A stretch of DNA of 64,000 nucleotides from Olavius sp. associated proteobacterium Delta 1 (GCA_902749685.1 CACVKW010000182.1:1-64000); one strand, 5' to 3'. Counted from the stretch's first letter, positions 8,675 through 17,184 are shown. Translations and numbers: made by a program. The notes: generated from the letters alone by a model not told the origin.

Positions 8675-9628
8675 CTAACGAAAACCACCCTTCCGGTACA
8701 ATCGCCAGGATAACACCCACATCGCCAAAAGCGGGCGGCGCTTTAACTTTGGTTCAACCTCGACGGTGACTCCCGAGTGGCGTTCGATCTTCCACAGGAT
8801 GTAGTCCACTCCGCCCTCAAAGGTCAGCGTGGCTTTGAGCAATCTCATAACAGAAAGCAGCTTGCCCTGCCATGATCGCAACTTCCAGGCGCAACTGCTG
8901 CCAAATCGTTTCCAGGCAGAAACCTGCCGGCGGTAATGCAGCCTGCCGGCGCTGTCGTCAATTTCAATGGGATCCGCAACGGCATCCACCGCCAACCGGG
9001 TGATCTCTTCATAATATTGCGGGGCGGCATCGTACAGGCGGGCCCGTTTTTCCGGTTTTTCAGATCTAAGTTCGGCACTGTAGGATAATGTCAGGCCCAG
9101 GCTCCACAACTGCTGTGCCGTGAATTCGGCGGCAGCCTGCGGCAGCACGCGCCTGACAAAGGTCAAAACGGACTGCCCCAGGCATTTTAAAACAAGATCT
9201 GCCACCGCATCGTCGCGGGCATAAAGCAACCCGGTTGGCTGGCAAAACCTTCCCCACAGGTAGGAGTGAAACCAGCGCATCGAGGTTCCTTTTTCAAAAT
9301 CGGCCAGGGACAATACTGCGTATTTTGTCCGCACCACCTGTCCTTCAAATTTTAGCTCAAGGTAATAAACGTTTGGCGGGAGCAGCGCGTTTAAAAATGC
9401 CTGCCAGCGGCTATTGAAGGCGCCGCGGTAGTCATCGACCAACAGATAGAGGTCCACCAGTCCATCGAGTTCATCACCCGAGCGCAGGCAGGAGCCGTAA
9501 AATAGGATTCCCTGAACAGCCCCATCGTGGCGCTGTTGGATTTCATTGATCAGTGCACGCACTGGCGGCGAGGCGGTTCGGTCAGAGATACGACTGATGG
9601 TGTTTATCAACTGAGAGGGAATTTCCAT
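8675..9628 (-). CDS. Tam41-like phosphatidate (or ceramide-phosphate) cytidylyltransferase
   Basis: A 317-residue protein with the layout of Tam41/Mmp37 CDP-diacylglycerol synthases, which are nucleotidyltransferase-fold enzymes. FYGSCLRSG (about residues 43-51) is the fold's GS motif. VDLYLLVDDY is the Tam41-style D-x-x-x-V-D-D strand, and YYLELKFEGQVVRTKYAVLS matches the following sheet. A helical region follows (LWSLGLTLSYSAELRSE). The gene starts two bases after the lipid kinase stop (9631), so the two are translationally coupled: kinase product (lipid-phosphate) plus CTP would give a CDP-activated lipid. In this sphingolipid locus the substrate could be phosphatidic acid or ceramide-1-phosphate. 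Bacterial Tam41 homologues are known but scarce. The call rests on motif pattern, not on a search. Confidence 0.65.
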   Translation of the reverse strand: MEIPSQLINTISRISDRTASPPVRALINEIQQRHDGAVQGILFYGSCLRSGDELDGLVDLYLLVDDYRGAFNSRWQAFLNALLPPNVYYLELKFEGQVVRTKYAVLSLADFEKGTSMRWFHSYLWGRFCQPTGLLYARDDAVADLVLKCLGQSVLTFVRRVLPQAAAEFTAQQLWSLGLTLSYSAELRSEKPEKRARLYDAAPQYYEEITRLAVDAVADPIEIDDSAGRLHYRRQVSAWKRFGSSCAWKLRSWQGKLLSVMRLLKATLTFEGGVDYILWKIERHSGVTVEVEPKLKRRPLLAMWVLSWRLYRKGGFR

Positions 9629-9630
9629 TT

Positions 9631-10653
9631 TTAAATCCGTAAAAATGAAGCGGTTCCACCATAGCGCACCACAGTGGGTTCCTGCCGGGTCTGGGGTGTG
9701 TAGAGTTGCCCATCCAGCGTAAAACCGCTGTCGAGATTCAGCTTTATTTCATGGGCATTGTGACTGTAAAATCCATTTTCAGGTTTACCATAGGGCCCCT
9801 TGCGCCCCCGCAGGATAGACGGCAGCGCCCGCAGAAAAAATTGCGGACGAGCCCGCAGGGCAGTATAGTGCAATGGGCCGGATTCATCACCCCAGTAAGG
9901 ATAGAGTCCGAGGAATAGCCTTTCTAAAGTGCTGACAAGAACCACGAATGCGTCGAGTTGTTGTGGCGCATGATTATCCAGAGTAATTGAAATGGGTACA
10001 GCCGGTATAAAGTCGCTGTGTTGACGAACTGCGGACCACAAAAAGCGCAGGATGGTCAAACCGGGACCGATTTCACCCTTAAGACCCCTGGAGATTACCT
10101 TGCGGTGAAAGTATTGAATTCCCTGGTAGATGGCGGCCGTACCGAAAAACATACCATAACGTGTTTGATGACCGGGTGCCTGAACCTGCAAAACCGGACG
10201 CTGGATGACTCGCGGTTCGCCGTCTCCGGCAGTTGCCCATTTAAACAATTTCTTTAAAGACTTGACACGGGATCCGGAAAATCCCACATCTCTGGCAGTC
10301 ATACTGGTTGTACCCGATTGCAGCACCGCCAGCACCGGCAAGGTATCAAAAGGCTGATGATGGAATAGGTTGGTCAACACCGCCTGCACGGTACCGTCAC
10401 CACCATTGACTGCCAGTAGATCCACTTCCCGGTCAGCAAAATCCATCAGGGCTTCCAGAACGTCTTGCGGCGTCTGAACATCGCGCTGAATCACCTGGGG
10501 GTATTCATTGATTACGCTTCGGATGGCTCCCAGGCCGCTAAGGTTTCCACCGCTGAGCGGATTGATGAGTACGCCTATTCTCGGAGTTTTAGCGGACGTT
10601 GTAACGTCAGACGCCATCTCAGTGGTTTCTATATTCTGATTTTCTGTAAACAT
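9631..10653 (-). CDS. diacylglycerol/sphingosine-type lipid kinase (LCB5/YegS family), candidate ceramide kinase
   Basis: A 340-residue DagK_cat-family kinase. GVLINPLSGGN (27-37) and NGGDGTVQ (83-90) are the ATP-binding motifs, and the C-terminal domain ends in SGFTLDGQLY, the family's conserved D-G-E/Q strand. It transfers phosphate from ATP to a lipid hydroxyl at the cytoplasmic face of the inner membrane. Coupling with the Tam41-like gene, and the presence of a full ceramide pathway within 17 kb, make ceramide a strong alternative to diacylglycerol as substrate; the ceramide kinase of Caulobacter belongs to this LCB5-like family. The start could instead be the internal ATG at residue 13, since no clear ribosome binding site precedes either. 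Confidence 0.75.
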   Translation of the reverse strand: MFTENQNIETTEMASDVTTSAKTPRIGVLINPLSGGNLSGLGAIRSVINEYPQVIQRDVQTPQDVLEALMDFADREVDLLAVNGGDGTVQAVLTNLFHHQPFDTLPVLAVLQSGTTSMTARDVGFSGSRVKSLKKLFKWATAGDGEPRVIQRPVLQVQAPGHQTRYGMFFGTAAIYQGIQYFHRKVISRGLKGEIGPGLTILRFLWSAVRQHSDFIPAVPISITLDNHAPQQLDAFVVLVSTLERLFLGLYPYWGDESGPLHYTALRARPQFFLRALPSILRGRKGPYGKPENGFYSHNAHEIKLNLDSGFTLDGQLYTPQTRQEPTVVRYGGTASFLRI

Positions 10654-10703
10654 CTTAATTGAATTTGGGCTTTTGACTTCCTTATATGAAACTACACGAA
10701 GTG

Positions 10704-10829
10704 AAAAGCGAACCGCAGAACCGCAGAATATCGAAGGGTGGGTTCGCTTCGCTCAGTCATTTTTTAATAGAATAGACAGAATACATTACTTCGACATTCG
10801 ATATTCATTATTCAATATTCGCTTTTTTA
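10704..10829. repeat. palindromic intergenic element, copy 2
   Basis: 126 bp, opening AAAAGCGAACCGCAGAACCG and closing TTCAATATTCGCTTTTTT. It carries the same internal GAATACATTACTTCGACATT segment as copy 1. It lies between the CDP-alcohol phosphatidyltransferase and the lipid kinase, possibly as a transcript-processing hairpin. Confidence 0.75.
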
Positions 10830-10941
10830 GAGTTTTTTTTTCGATCAGACTGAACCCTCGCGGCCAGAGGCGGCGCTGACACCCGAAAACGCTAGCTTCC
10901 TGCGACATGTAGCCTGCTAAAATTCTGTAATATATCAAGGG

Positions 10942-12147
10942 TCAATCAACGGCCCGGTGCGTAAACAGCCTCACCGCCAGGGGTTGTCGCTGATCGGCTT
11001 GATCGATATCTGAAAACCATGACTGTATCGGACCGGCAGTCAGCCGAGCGTTGACTGCCATCGACAGCCGGGCGACCAGAAAAACGCTGCTTGCCATGGT
11101 CCAGATAGTCACCGCGAATAATCCCCAGTCCGGACGGCCTAAAAGGACGCCGGCAGTCAACAAAATCAGACAGGGGTTTCGTCGCGCGGTAATCAGCCTG
11201 AAATAGGAATCAATCGGACGCCAGCAGAACAATCCAAATTTGCCCAGCCACGCCAGAAAGGCGCCTTCCACCAGTCGCCCCACAACATAACCAATTACGA
11301 TCAACCAGAATGAGACGCCCAGCGATAGCCCGCTAAAGTTATAATGAGATACTCCCAATCCCAACCCCCAGAGAATGTACCAGACCGGCGGATGGATCAA
11401 GTCAATGATGTGATCGAAATAATGGCCAAACTTGCTGGAGGTAACCGTAACTCGGGCCAGCTTTCCATCAACAGTATCTAAAAATGTCATCAGCCAGCCG
11501 GCCAGCAACCCCCAGCCATACCAGCCGTAAGCAAATAATAATCCCGCCAGAATGGCCAGAAGCAGGCCGATGATGGTCACGTGATTGGGCCGCAGTCCAT
11601 GGCGCACGCACCGGCCGACAACCCATTGAGCCGGACGGGGCCAGGCCCACTTGGTAACCAGATCGGTGACCCCTTTGTAGGACCAATCAAAAAGCCGACG
11701 TTCCAAAACCCGACTATTTTCAGATGTAATCGGCAGCACAAACGGCGGTTCGAATTTAAGCAGCCGCTGCTGAAAAGATACCGACAGGGTTTCCAGCGTT
11801 TCGGTCTTTAGGCCCGTCAATGACGGTGAGGTAATGTTTTTGGCAATTGCTTCACACGCCTCAACGGCCTGCCCGGAGGCAACATGGGCGGCCACAAATG
11901 CACCGGCCGATCCTTGGGGAACCTTCAATATTATATCCGGTGTTTGCACCATATAATTGACGACTCGGTCATCAAAGAGGTAATCGCCTCTGATCAACAG
12001 GATCGAGGTGTTTTCAGGCACGGTGGCAATATCATCCACAATGTTAGTGACACCGGCGCCTTTTAGCACCCTTATTTTGCGCTGAGGGGACGTCAAACCC
12101 CAAATTTTGACCGGACTGTCATTGATAATATGAGCGTATAAAGGCAT
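10942..12147 (-). CDS. CDP-alcohol phosphatidyltransferase with N-terminal nucleotidyltransferase-like domain
   Basis: A 401-residue, two-part protein. Residues about 170-390 form a CDP-alcohol phosphatidyltransferase with the complete catalytic signature: D224-x2-D227-G-x2-A231-R232-x8-G241-x3-D245-x3-D249, preceded by RPNHVT (186-191). Such enzymes join a phospho-alcohol and a lipid using a CDP-activated donor, in the inner membrane. Residues 1-150 look like a shrunken sugar-phosphate nucleotidyltransferase (KIWGLTSPQRKIRVLKGAGV, LLIRGDYLFD) but lack the glycine-rich nucleotide loop, so this half is probably not catalytic. The arrangement recalls the fused inositol-phosphate cytidylyltransferase/DIPPS of archaea. 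Neighbours suggest it attaches a head group to ceramide or diacylglycerol; head group unknown. Confidence 0.8.
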   Translation of the reverse strand: MPLYAHIINDSPVKIWGLTSPQRKIRVLKGAGVTNIVDDIATVPENTSILLIRGDYLFDDRVVNYMVQTPDIILKVPQGSAGAFVAAHVASGQAVEACEAIAKNITSPSLTGLKTETLETLSVSFQQRLLKFEPPFVLPITSENSRVLERRLFDWSYKGVTDLVTKWAWPRPAQWVVGRCVRHGLRPNHVTIIGLLLAILAGLLFAYGWYGWGLLAGWLMTFLDTVDGKLARVTVTSSKFGHYFDHIIDLIHPPVWYILWGLGLGVSHYNFSGLSLGVSFWLIVIGYVVGRLVEGAFLAWLGKFGLFCWRPIDSYFRLITARRNPCLILLTAGVLLGRPDWGLFAVTIWTMASSVFLVARLSMAVNARLTAGPIQSWFSDIDQADQRQPLAVRLFTHRAVD

Positions 12148-12175
12148 ACAAAGAATCCTGCTCCGGATGTACCGG

Positions 12176-12304
12176 AATTGAAGATTGAAGATTGGTGGTA
12201 TTCTATCTATTTTATTTTTGACTTATTCATGACTGAAGCCAGAAATACAATTAAATAGATTGAAATCCTTAATTATTCACTCTTCACTCTTCAATCTTAA
12301 ATTT
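12176..12304. repeat. palindromic intergenic element, second subfamily
   Basis: About 129 bp opening AATTGAAGATTGAAGATTGG and closing CACTCTTCAATCTTAAATTT, giving inverted GAAGATTGAAGA/TCTTCAATCTT ends. The interior contains ATTCTATCTATTTTATTTT, like copies near 28881 and 30991. It sits in the divergent space between the CDP-alcohol phosphatidyltransferase and the metallophosphoesterase. Confidence 0.65.
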
Positions 12305-12349
12305 CGAGGGTTAGTTGCAATATGTACCCAATTACTATATTAATCACAA

Positions 12350-13402
12350 ATGGTATCTGCAATATCTGATAGGTCCAATGTGACCGGTGACCAAACACGG
12401 GTGGCGCATGGACCGTCGACTGCCTCGCCCATCACGCTGGCCCATCTTTCCGACCCGCACATTTCCTGTATGGAAGACATCACAGCGCGGGATTTAGTGA
12501 GTAAACGGCTGTTCGGGTATTTAAGATGGAAGCTGCATCGCGGCGCCGAACACCGGAGCAGCGTTCTGTCCGCTTTCCAATCCGATCTTAAGCAGGCCAA
12601 ACCCGATCTCATTGCCGTCACCGGTGATTTGACCCACCTGGGCCTGCCAGCCGAATATAAGAAGGCCCGGCAGTGGCTGCAGGAACTGGGCTCGCCATCT
12701 CAGGTTACCGTCATTCCCGGCAACCACGATGCGTATGTCAAGATCAGTTGGCATCAGACCATGGCCCACTGGACCGATTACATGATCTCCGATGCCCCCC
12801 GCAAGGATGATCAAAAAGCAAACCATACGGCAAACATTTTCCCCAGCTTGCGCATCAGGGGCTGTCTCGCCATGATCGGCGTGTCCACCGCCCGGCCCAG
12901 CGCACTGCATCTGGCGGTTGGCAGCATCGGCGCCGGCCAATTACAAAACCTGGAGACCATCCTGGCCCATACCACCCAAAAGCAACTGTACCGGGTTGTA
13001 CTGATCCACCACCCGCCGGCACCCGGCATCGTCAGCCGGCGCAAACGCCTGACGGACGCCGCTGATCTGCGGTCAATGCTGGAGCACTACGGAGCCGAGT
13101 TAATCCTGCACGGCCATGCGCATCGAACCCTTTACAATTATCTGCCAACTCCAACCGGCAATATACCGGTTATGGGCGTTCCCTCGATTTCAGCCCTGGG
13201 CCGCACCCCCGAGCGTCGCGCCCGCTACTATATTTATCGCATAATGCCCGGCATCGACGGCTGGGACGTCAGATATGAAGTGCGCATTTACTCTCCTGGA
13301 GCAAACTGTTTTATCAGGGAGAGTGAACAGCAGTTGAAAAATCCTAGAAATGCTATACGACCTGCCTTAACTTCCACAGGGCAATGCCCGAGATCAAAAT
13401 AA
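12350..13402 (+). CDS. calcineurin-like metallophosphoesterase
   Basis: A 350-residue metallophosphoesterase with all five metal-binding blocks in order: DPH (35-37), GDLTH, GNHD, a mid HHPP and GHAHRT. Such enzymes remove phosphate or cleave phosphodiesters with a two-metal centre. No signal peptide or membrane helix is seen, so it should act in the cytoplasm or at the inner membrane surface. It is divergent from the CDP-alcohol phosphatidyltransferase and may dephosphorylate a phospholipid intermediate, as phosphatases do in inositol-lipid and phosphatidylglycerol pathways (inference from context). The first 25 residues are poorly ordered and no ribosome binding site precedes this ATG, so the start is uncertain. 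Its 3' end overlaps convergent lptG by 50 bp. Confidence 0.8.
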   Translation: MVSAISDRSNVTGDQTRVAHGPSTASPITLAHLSDPHISCMEDITARDLVSKRLFGYLRWKLHRGAEHRSSVLSAFQSDLKQAKPDLIAVTGDLTHLGLPAEYKKARQWLQELGSPSQVTVIPGNHDAYVKISWHQTMAHWTDYMISDAPRKDDQKANHTANIFPSLRIRGCLAMIGVSTARPSALHLAVGSIGAGQLQNLETILAHTTQKQLYRVVLIHHPPAPGIVSRRKRLTDAADLRSMLEHYGAELILHGHAHRTLYNYLPTPTGNIPVMGVPSISALGRTPERRARYYIYRIMPGIDGWDVRYEVRIYSPGANCFIRESEQQLKNPRNAIRPALTSTGQCPRSK

Positions 13403-14420
13403 CCGGTGTCATGGCGGTAATCATCGGACTAAGGCTCAGCAAAAGGCCCAGGTGAACAATAACCTGGTCGCCAAAATAAAAAACAATCCCCACAAATGAG
13501 CCCATCATTATGCGTTTGCCGGCGGTAACGCTGCGGGTCGATCCGAAGATAAACGGCAGTGAAAGCAAAACCATTGCACCGGTGGTCAACGGCACACCCA
13601 ATTTGCGCCACAGCGCCAGCGCATAACGATCCGCGTTTTGTCCACTCTCACGCAAAGCCGCTGCATACCGGTAAAGGTCGGAAGATGACAGGCTGTCGGC
13701 GGGTATCTCCAGGACTTCGACCTGATCGGAGCTTAAAAAGGATTCCAGCTTCAGGCTGGCCATATGGGTGGTTGTAATGCCATGATCGGTAAACGTTTTG
13801 CGGGTAATTGCCCTGAGGACCCATTGATTATTGTCTTGAATATTTGCTTCAAGAGCATGGGTGTATACCTTCAGACGACCCTTTTTATCGGTCTCGAAAA
13901 TATCCAAATCTGTGGCAACTCCACCGGAATGGGTCTTGCCGACATGGATATAAGTTGAGTTGCGGCGTGCCCAAAATCCTTGTTTGGTTAGCGTGAAACC
14001 GGTACCGGAGATTGCCAGTGCCCGTTTTTTACGGGCAAGTTGATCCAGTGGCGGCACAACTATTTCAGCCAGCAAGCCGGTTAACAGGATCAGGATCGTT
14101 CCGATGGCTAATACTGACCAGCAAATTCGCCGGACCGACATTCCGCCGGCCTGCATGGCAAGAAGCTCGTTGTGGTCGGCTAATAAACCGAGCGCAACGA
14201 CGCTGCCAAGCAAGGTGCCTATCGGCATCAGCTCGAGCATTCGCCTGGGCAGCGTGAGGCCAATAAAAAGTAGGACATCTTTGACCTGGTAATTGCCTTT
14301 GCCGACATCATCCAACTGGGCCATTAATTCCAGCAAACTGAACAACGCAACCAATGTTATGAAAATCACCAGGAAGCTACGCAGGAAGCTGATGGCAATG
14401 TGTCGATCGAGTGTTTTCAT
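13353..14420 (-). CDS. lptG: LPS export permease LptG
   Basis: A 355-residue YjgP/YjgQ-family permease. The N-terminus (MKTLDRHIAISFLRSFLVIF) starts helix 1, and the block PRRMLELMPIGTLLGSVVAL then LADHNELLAMQAGGMS is the conserved cytoplasmic coupling region that contacts the LptB ATPase. A periplasmic beta-jellyroll segment occupies about residues 130-250, followed by three C-terminal helices. Full length for LptG. With LptF and LptB it extracts LPS from the inner membrane into the periplasmic Lpt bridge. It follows lptF on the same strand, 139 bp away. Its 3' end overlaps the convergent metallophosphoesterase gene by 50 bp. Confidence 0.9.
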   Translation of the reverse strand: MKTLDRHIAISFLRSFLVIFITLVALFSLLELMAQLDDVGKGNYQVKDVLLFIGLTLPRRMLELMPIGTLLGSVVALGLLADHNELLAMQAGGMSVRRICWSVLAIGTILILLTGLLAEIVVPPLDQLARKKRALAISGTGFTLTKQGFWARRNSTYIHVGKTHSGGVATDLDIFETDKKGRLKVYTHALEANIQDNNQWVLRAITRKTFTDHGITTTHMASLKLESFLSSDQVEVLEIPADSLSSSDLYRYAAALRESGQNADRYALALWRKLGVPLTTGAMVLLSLPFIFGSTRSVTAGKRIMMGSFVGIVFYFGDQVIVHLGLLLSLSPMITAMTPVILISGIALWKLRQVV

Positions 14421-14428
14421 TTTGGGGT

Positions 14429-14562
14429 ATTACCTGAATTTTGTACGAGCCTTCCAGGGGCGGAGAAGTCGGAGGCTTTCATATGCCAGATAAGCCCCTT
14501 AATTTAAAAGCTTTATCCCGCAAAGCGGGAGCACTTAGGGACAAAGCCATATTCAGGTATTA
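14429..14562. repeat. inverted-repeat element between lptF and lptG
   Basis: The lptF-lptG gap is bounded by TTACCTGAATTTTGTACG at one end and the inverted partial copy ATTCAGGTA at the other, and contains a compact perfect hairpin (TCCCGC-AAA-GCGGGA, 14516-14530). The same TACCTGAATTTTG word recurs at about 4629 and 58141. The element is likely transcribed as part of the lptFG message. Confidence 0.5.
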
Positions 14563-15636
14563 TCTGCCTCGCCGCAAGAACAGCATCGGTGGTCGCCATA
14601 AAAGGACCAGCAGCAATCCTGCCAGAAGCAACTGAATCCACCATATTCCGGGGATAGTATCGAGAACCCCCTTTTCAATCCACTTTTTCGTCAGGGCACT
14701 GAGGTTGTAATAAACCGCAAAAATCACCACGGCTGTCGTGACTTTGGCATATTTGCCCCGGCGCGGTGACGAGCGACTTAACGGCACGCCCAGCATTGCC
14801 AACAGCAAGGTGGCCAACGGTGTTGAAAGCCGCCATTGGAATTCAGCGATATCCGCACTGTTGTCCGACCGGGCAAGTGAAGCGCTAGAAGCCGACTTGA
14901 CACGATACTTCAACCGAAGATTATCCTTGGGTTCAAGGGGCATTGCGGATTGTCCAAACTGTATCACGCGACCCTCTTCTCCGGTACGGGAAAATTCATA
15001 GAGGTGGCCATCGGTGAAGACGATAATCTGTTTGCCGGTCGCGCGATCCATCGTTTGACTGGCTTGCCTCGCATAGATAACCTGCAAGGTATCATCGCGT
15101 TTGGTTCGAATAAAGACCCGTTCGGCTTCATCTTGGTTGTGGTCGACCTTTTCAGCATAAATAACCCGTGCACCACCTTCAGTTTCGTAAAACGTCCCGT
15201 CATTCATGCGCGTAAGATCAAAATGGGCCTCAGCATGAGCTTTCAACTTATAATACCTGTCGTAAGCCCAGGGCCGAATGAAAAGCGATAAGCTGGCAAC
15301 AATGGCCGCAATCGCCAGGGCCGTGTAGAAAACAGGCCGCATAACCCGTGCCGGAGTTACACCACAGGCAAACAGGGCGGTCATTTCGGAATCTTTATAC
15401 AGCCGGCCGAGGGCGACAACCACAGATAAATACAGGGTCGTGGGCAGGAGTACCTCCAGTGCGATGGCGATTCTGAGCAGGATCAATTTAATAATCGTGG
15501 TGCCCGGCAATTCCCCAACCAGGGCATCTGCCAGGAAACGGGTTGCCATATAGCATCCGAAAATAAAGACCAGGATCCCACAAACCGCAACAGTGGGCTT
15601 GATGATTTCCCGCATTATATAACGGTCGATAATCAT
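14560..15636 (-). CDS. lptF: LPS export permease LptF
   Basis: A 358-residue YjgP/YjgQ-family permease starting MIIDRYIMREIIKPTVAV. The coupling block LEVLLPTTLYLSVVVALGRL, then YKDSEMTALFACGVTPARVM, is typical of LptF. A long periplasmic region of about 140 residues (from about residue 115) separates the helices, followed by three C-terminal helices. It pairs with LptG and LptB in the LPS exporter. The intrinsic terminator at 15653-15686 ends about 15 bases before this start, leaving no room for a separate promoter between them, so expression may rely on read-through or on an overlapping upstream promoter. Confidence 0.9.
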   Translation of the reverse strand: MIIDRYIMREIIKPTVAVCGILVFIFGCYMATRFLADALVGELPGTTIIKLILLRIAIALEVLLPTTLYLSVVVALGRLYKDSEMTALFACGVTPARVMRPVFYTALAIAAIVASLSLFIRPWAYDRYYKLKAHAEAHFDLTRMNDGTFYETEGGARVIYAEKVDHNQDEAERVFIRTKRDDTLQVIYARQASQTMDRATGKQIIVFTDGHLYEFSRTGEEGRVIQFGQSAMPLEPKDNLRLKYRVKSASSASLARSDNSADIAEFQWRLSTPLATLLLAMLGVPLSRSSPRRGKYAKVTTAVVIFAVYYNLSALTKKWIEKGVLDTIPGIWWIQLLLAGLLLVLLWRPPMLFLRRGR

Positions 15637-15652
15637 TTTTTCCCATTTAAAA

Positions 15653-15686
15653 AAGCGTTCTTCAGCCCAATGAGCTCAGAACGCTT
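15653..15686 (-). terminator. intrinsic terminator downstream of the nucleotidyltransferase gene
   Basis: On the minus strand a perfect 9-bp stem (AAGCGTTCT / AGAACGCTT) with a 16-nt loop is followed immediately by a run of T residues. It should end the transcript from the MarR/nucleotidyltransferase genes. Because lptF begins directly after the T-run, it could also act as an attenuator for lptFG. Confidence 0.75.
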
Positions 15687-15840
15687 ATTAGAAATTTCGG
15701 CCGTTGGAGGTTTAACAATCACCGTCTGTAATTATTTGATCCGGATTAATTAATCCGCCTTGAAAAATAGCAGACCCAGGGTGATAAATATTTCTTTGAT
15801 AACTGAAAAATGTTATTTGATCATCGGTTCGGCGGCCTAA

Positions 15841-16632
15841 TTAGGGATTGGCCATGCTTATTTCAGTTACCCGGCAGGACTCTTCGCCGAGCTCGCCCTG
15901 CCGGAGAGCGCCACAGGCTGTTACAACTTTTTCCGCCTGTTTAAGATCGGCCCGGTAGTCGACTTCACACCATTGCATCCCATTAACGGCGCACGTCCAG
16001 ACTGGTAACCTGCGCGCCATTTCATCAATAACCGACAGATACCATTTTGTTTGTGACGATGGGTCACGCAGGGCCTTTTGGATGGCGTCGCGGAACATCA
16101 TCGGGCCCTGATCGCGGAACAGAATCATCCCGATGGATTCTCCGTCTACCTGATCGGGTATGAGATCCTTGCCAATTTTGACCAGGCGGCAGCCATCTAA
16201 TTCGACCTTCATGTCGTCGGCGTCGTATTCGCTTTTCTGGCTCACAACAACGGTCACAGGGCGATCACGCGTCTCAAGCAACCGTTTCAGTACAGCCGCC
16301 TCAAATAAGGTATCGCCGTTTAGTAATACAAAATCTTCGGTCATCGCATCATGGGCAACCCAGCAGCTGACCAGGTTGTCGGAAACGGCGTATGCAGCAT
16401 TGTACACGGTTTGCACCCGGTGCTTGCCATAACGCGAGCGCAGGATCCGTTCGACTTTGTCTGCACGATATCCCAGGACTACGGTAGCCTGCTCGATCCC
16501 GCATTTGGCAAGTTCGTCGATTTGCCATTCGATCAAAGTTTGTCCCCTAATCGGGAGAATGCATTTGGGGGAATCCGCTGTCAGCGGCAGCAAACGTTTC
16601 CCCTGTCCTGCACTTAATATGACAGCCCTCAT
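15841..16632 (-). CDS. sugar/alcohol-phosphate nucleotidyltransferase (LicC/IPCT-like)
   Basis: A 263-residue nucleotidyltransferase of the NTP_transferase fold. SAGQGKRLLPLT (7-18) is the nucleotide loop, followed by the substrate-binding Lys in SPKCILPI. LNGDTLFE gives the metal-binding Asp, and the C-terminal WCEVDYRADLKQA supplies the second. Size and motifs match LicC-type phosphocholine and inositol-phosphate cytidylyltransferases, so it probably makes a CDP-alcohol or NDP-sugar in the cytoplasm. In this locus it is a plausible donor-maker for the CDP-alcohol phosphatidyltransferase at 10942-12147. It lies 81 bp after a MarR gene and probably shares its promoter. A broken second copy is at 20217-20530. 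Confidence 0.8.
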   Translation of the reverse strand: MRAVILSAGQGKRLLPLTADSPKCILPIRGQTLIEWQIDELAKCGIEQATVVLGYRADKVERILRSRYGKHRVQTVYNAAYAVSDNLVSCWVAHDAMTEDFVLLNGDTLFEAAVLKRLLETRDRPVTVVVSQKSEYDADDMKVELDGCRLVKIGKDLIPDQVDGESIGMILFRDQGPMMFRDAIQKALRDPSSQTKWYLSVIDEMARRLPVWTCAVNGMQWCEVDYRADLKQAEKVVTACGALRQGELGEESCRVTEISMANP

Positions 16633-16713
16633 AAGCTACCTTTCATTTTCATCGCGTAGCGGATCGTATTTCCGCTGCAGGCGTATATGGATGCAACGGC
16701 TCTGCAAATACAA

Positions 16714-17184
16714 TCATAATTCAGTGTCATTGAGTTTCAGTCCCATGGTATCGTCGAAAAAATTAATGGCATTTTTTATAATATCCTGAAAAGACTCGGT
16801 CTGATCAGGAGATAAGCCGAGGGAAACTGAAATCGCGCTAAAAACATCGGCCTGGGTGTGCTTTATTTCTTTTAATATTTGCTCACCCTTTTCAGTCAGG
16901 GTCACCGTAGTGACCCGTTGATTTTCCGGCAATATTCTCTTATCGACAAGTTTTTTGTCTTTCCACAGTTTTGTAATTGTTGTGGAAATCGTACTGTTGC
17001 TGACCGTTGGGTATAAGCTGCCGATTTCCGATATGCTCATATGGCCTTTCATGCCGACCAACTCAATTATCAGACTTTCACGATCAGTCAGGTCACCCAC
17101 TTTTTGTTCCGATACTTTAGAAGCCATATATAAGCGCACTCTAAAGGCCATATCATAAATCAGCGATTCTATGCTTTTAGCCAT
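16714..17184 (-). CDS. MarR-family transcriptional regulator (copy 1)
   Basis: A 156-residue winged-helix regulator. The DNA-binding region is SISEIGSLYPTVSNSTISTT (recognition helix), then TKLWKDKKLVDKRI and the wing RVTTVTLTEKGEQIL, all as in MarR. It is paralogous to the gene at 20569-21054 (about two thirds of residues look shared). It precedes the nucleotidyltransferase gene on the same strand. Its own promoter region at 17373-17401 carries an inverted repeat TACAAA-N8-TTTGTA that is also present upstream of the paralogue, so autoregulation, and probably cross-regulation, is likely. The ligand cannot be inferred. Confidence 0.85.
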   Translation of the reverse strand: MAKSIESLIYDMAFRVRLYMASKVSEQKVGDLTDRESLIIELVGMKGHMSISEIGSLYPTVSNSTISTTITKLWKDKKLVDKRILPENQRVTTVTLTEKGEQILKEIKHTQADVFSAISVSLGLSPDQTESFQDIIKNAINFFDDTMGLKLNDTEL

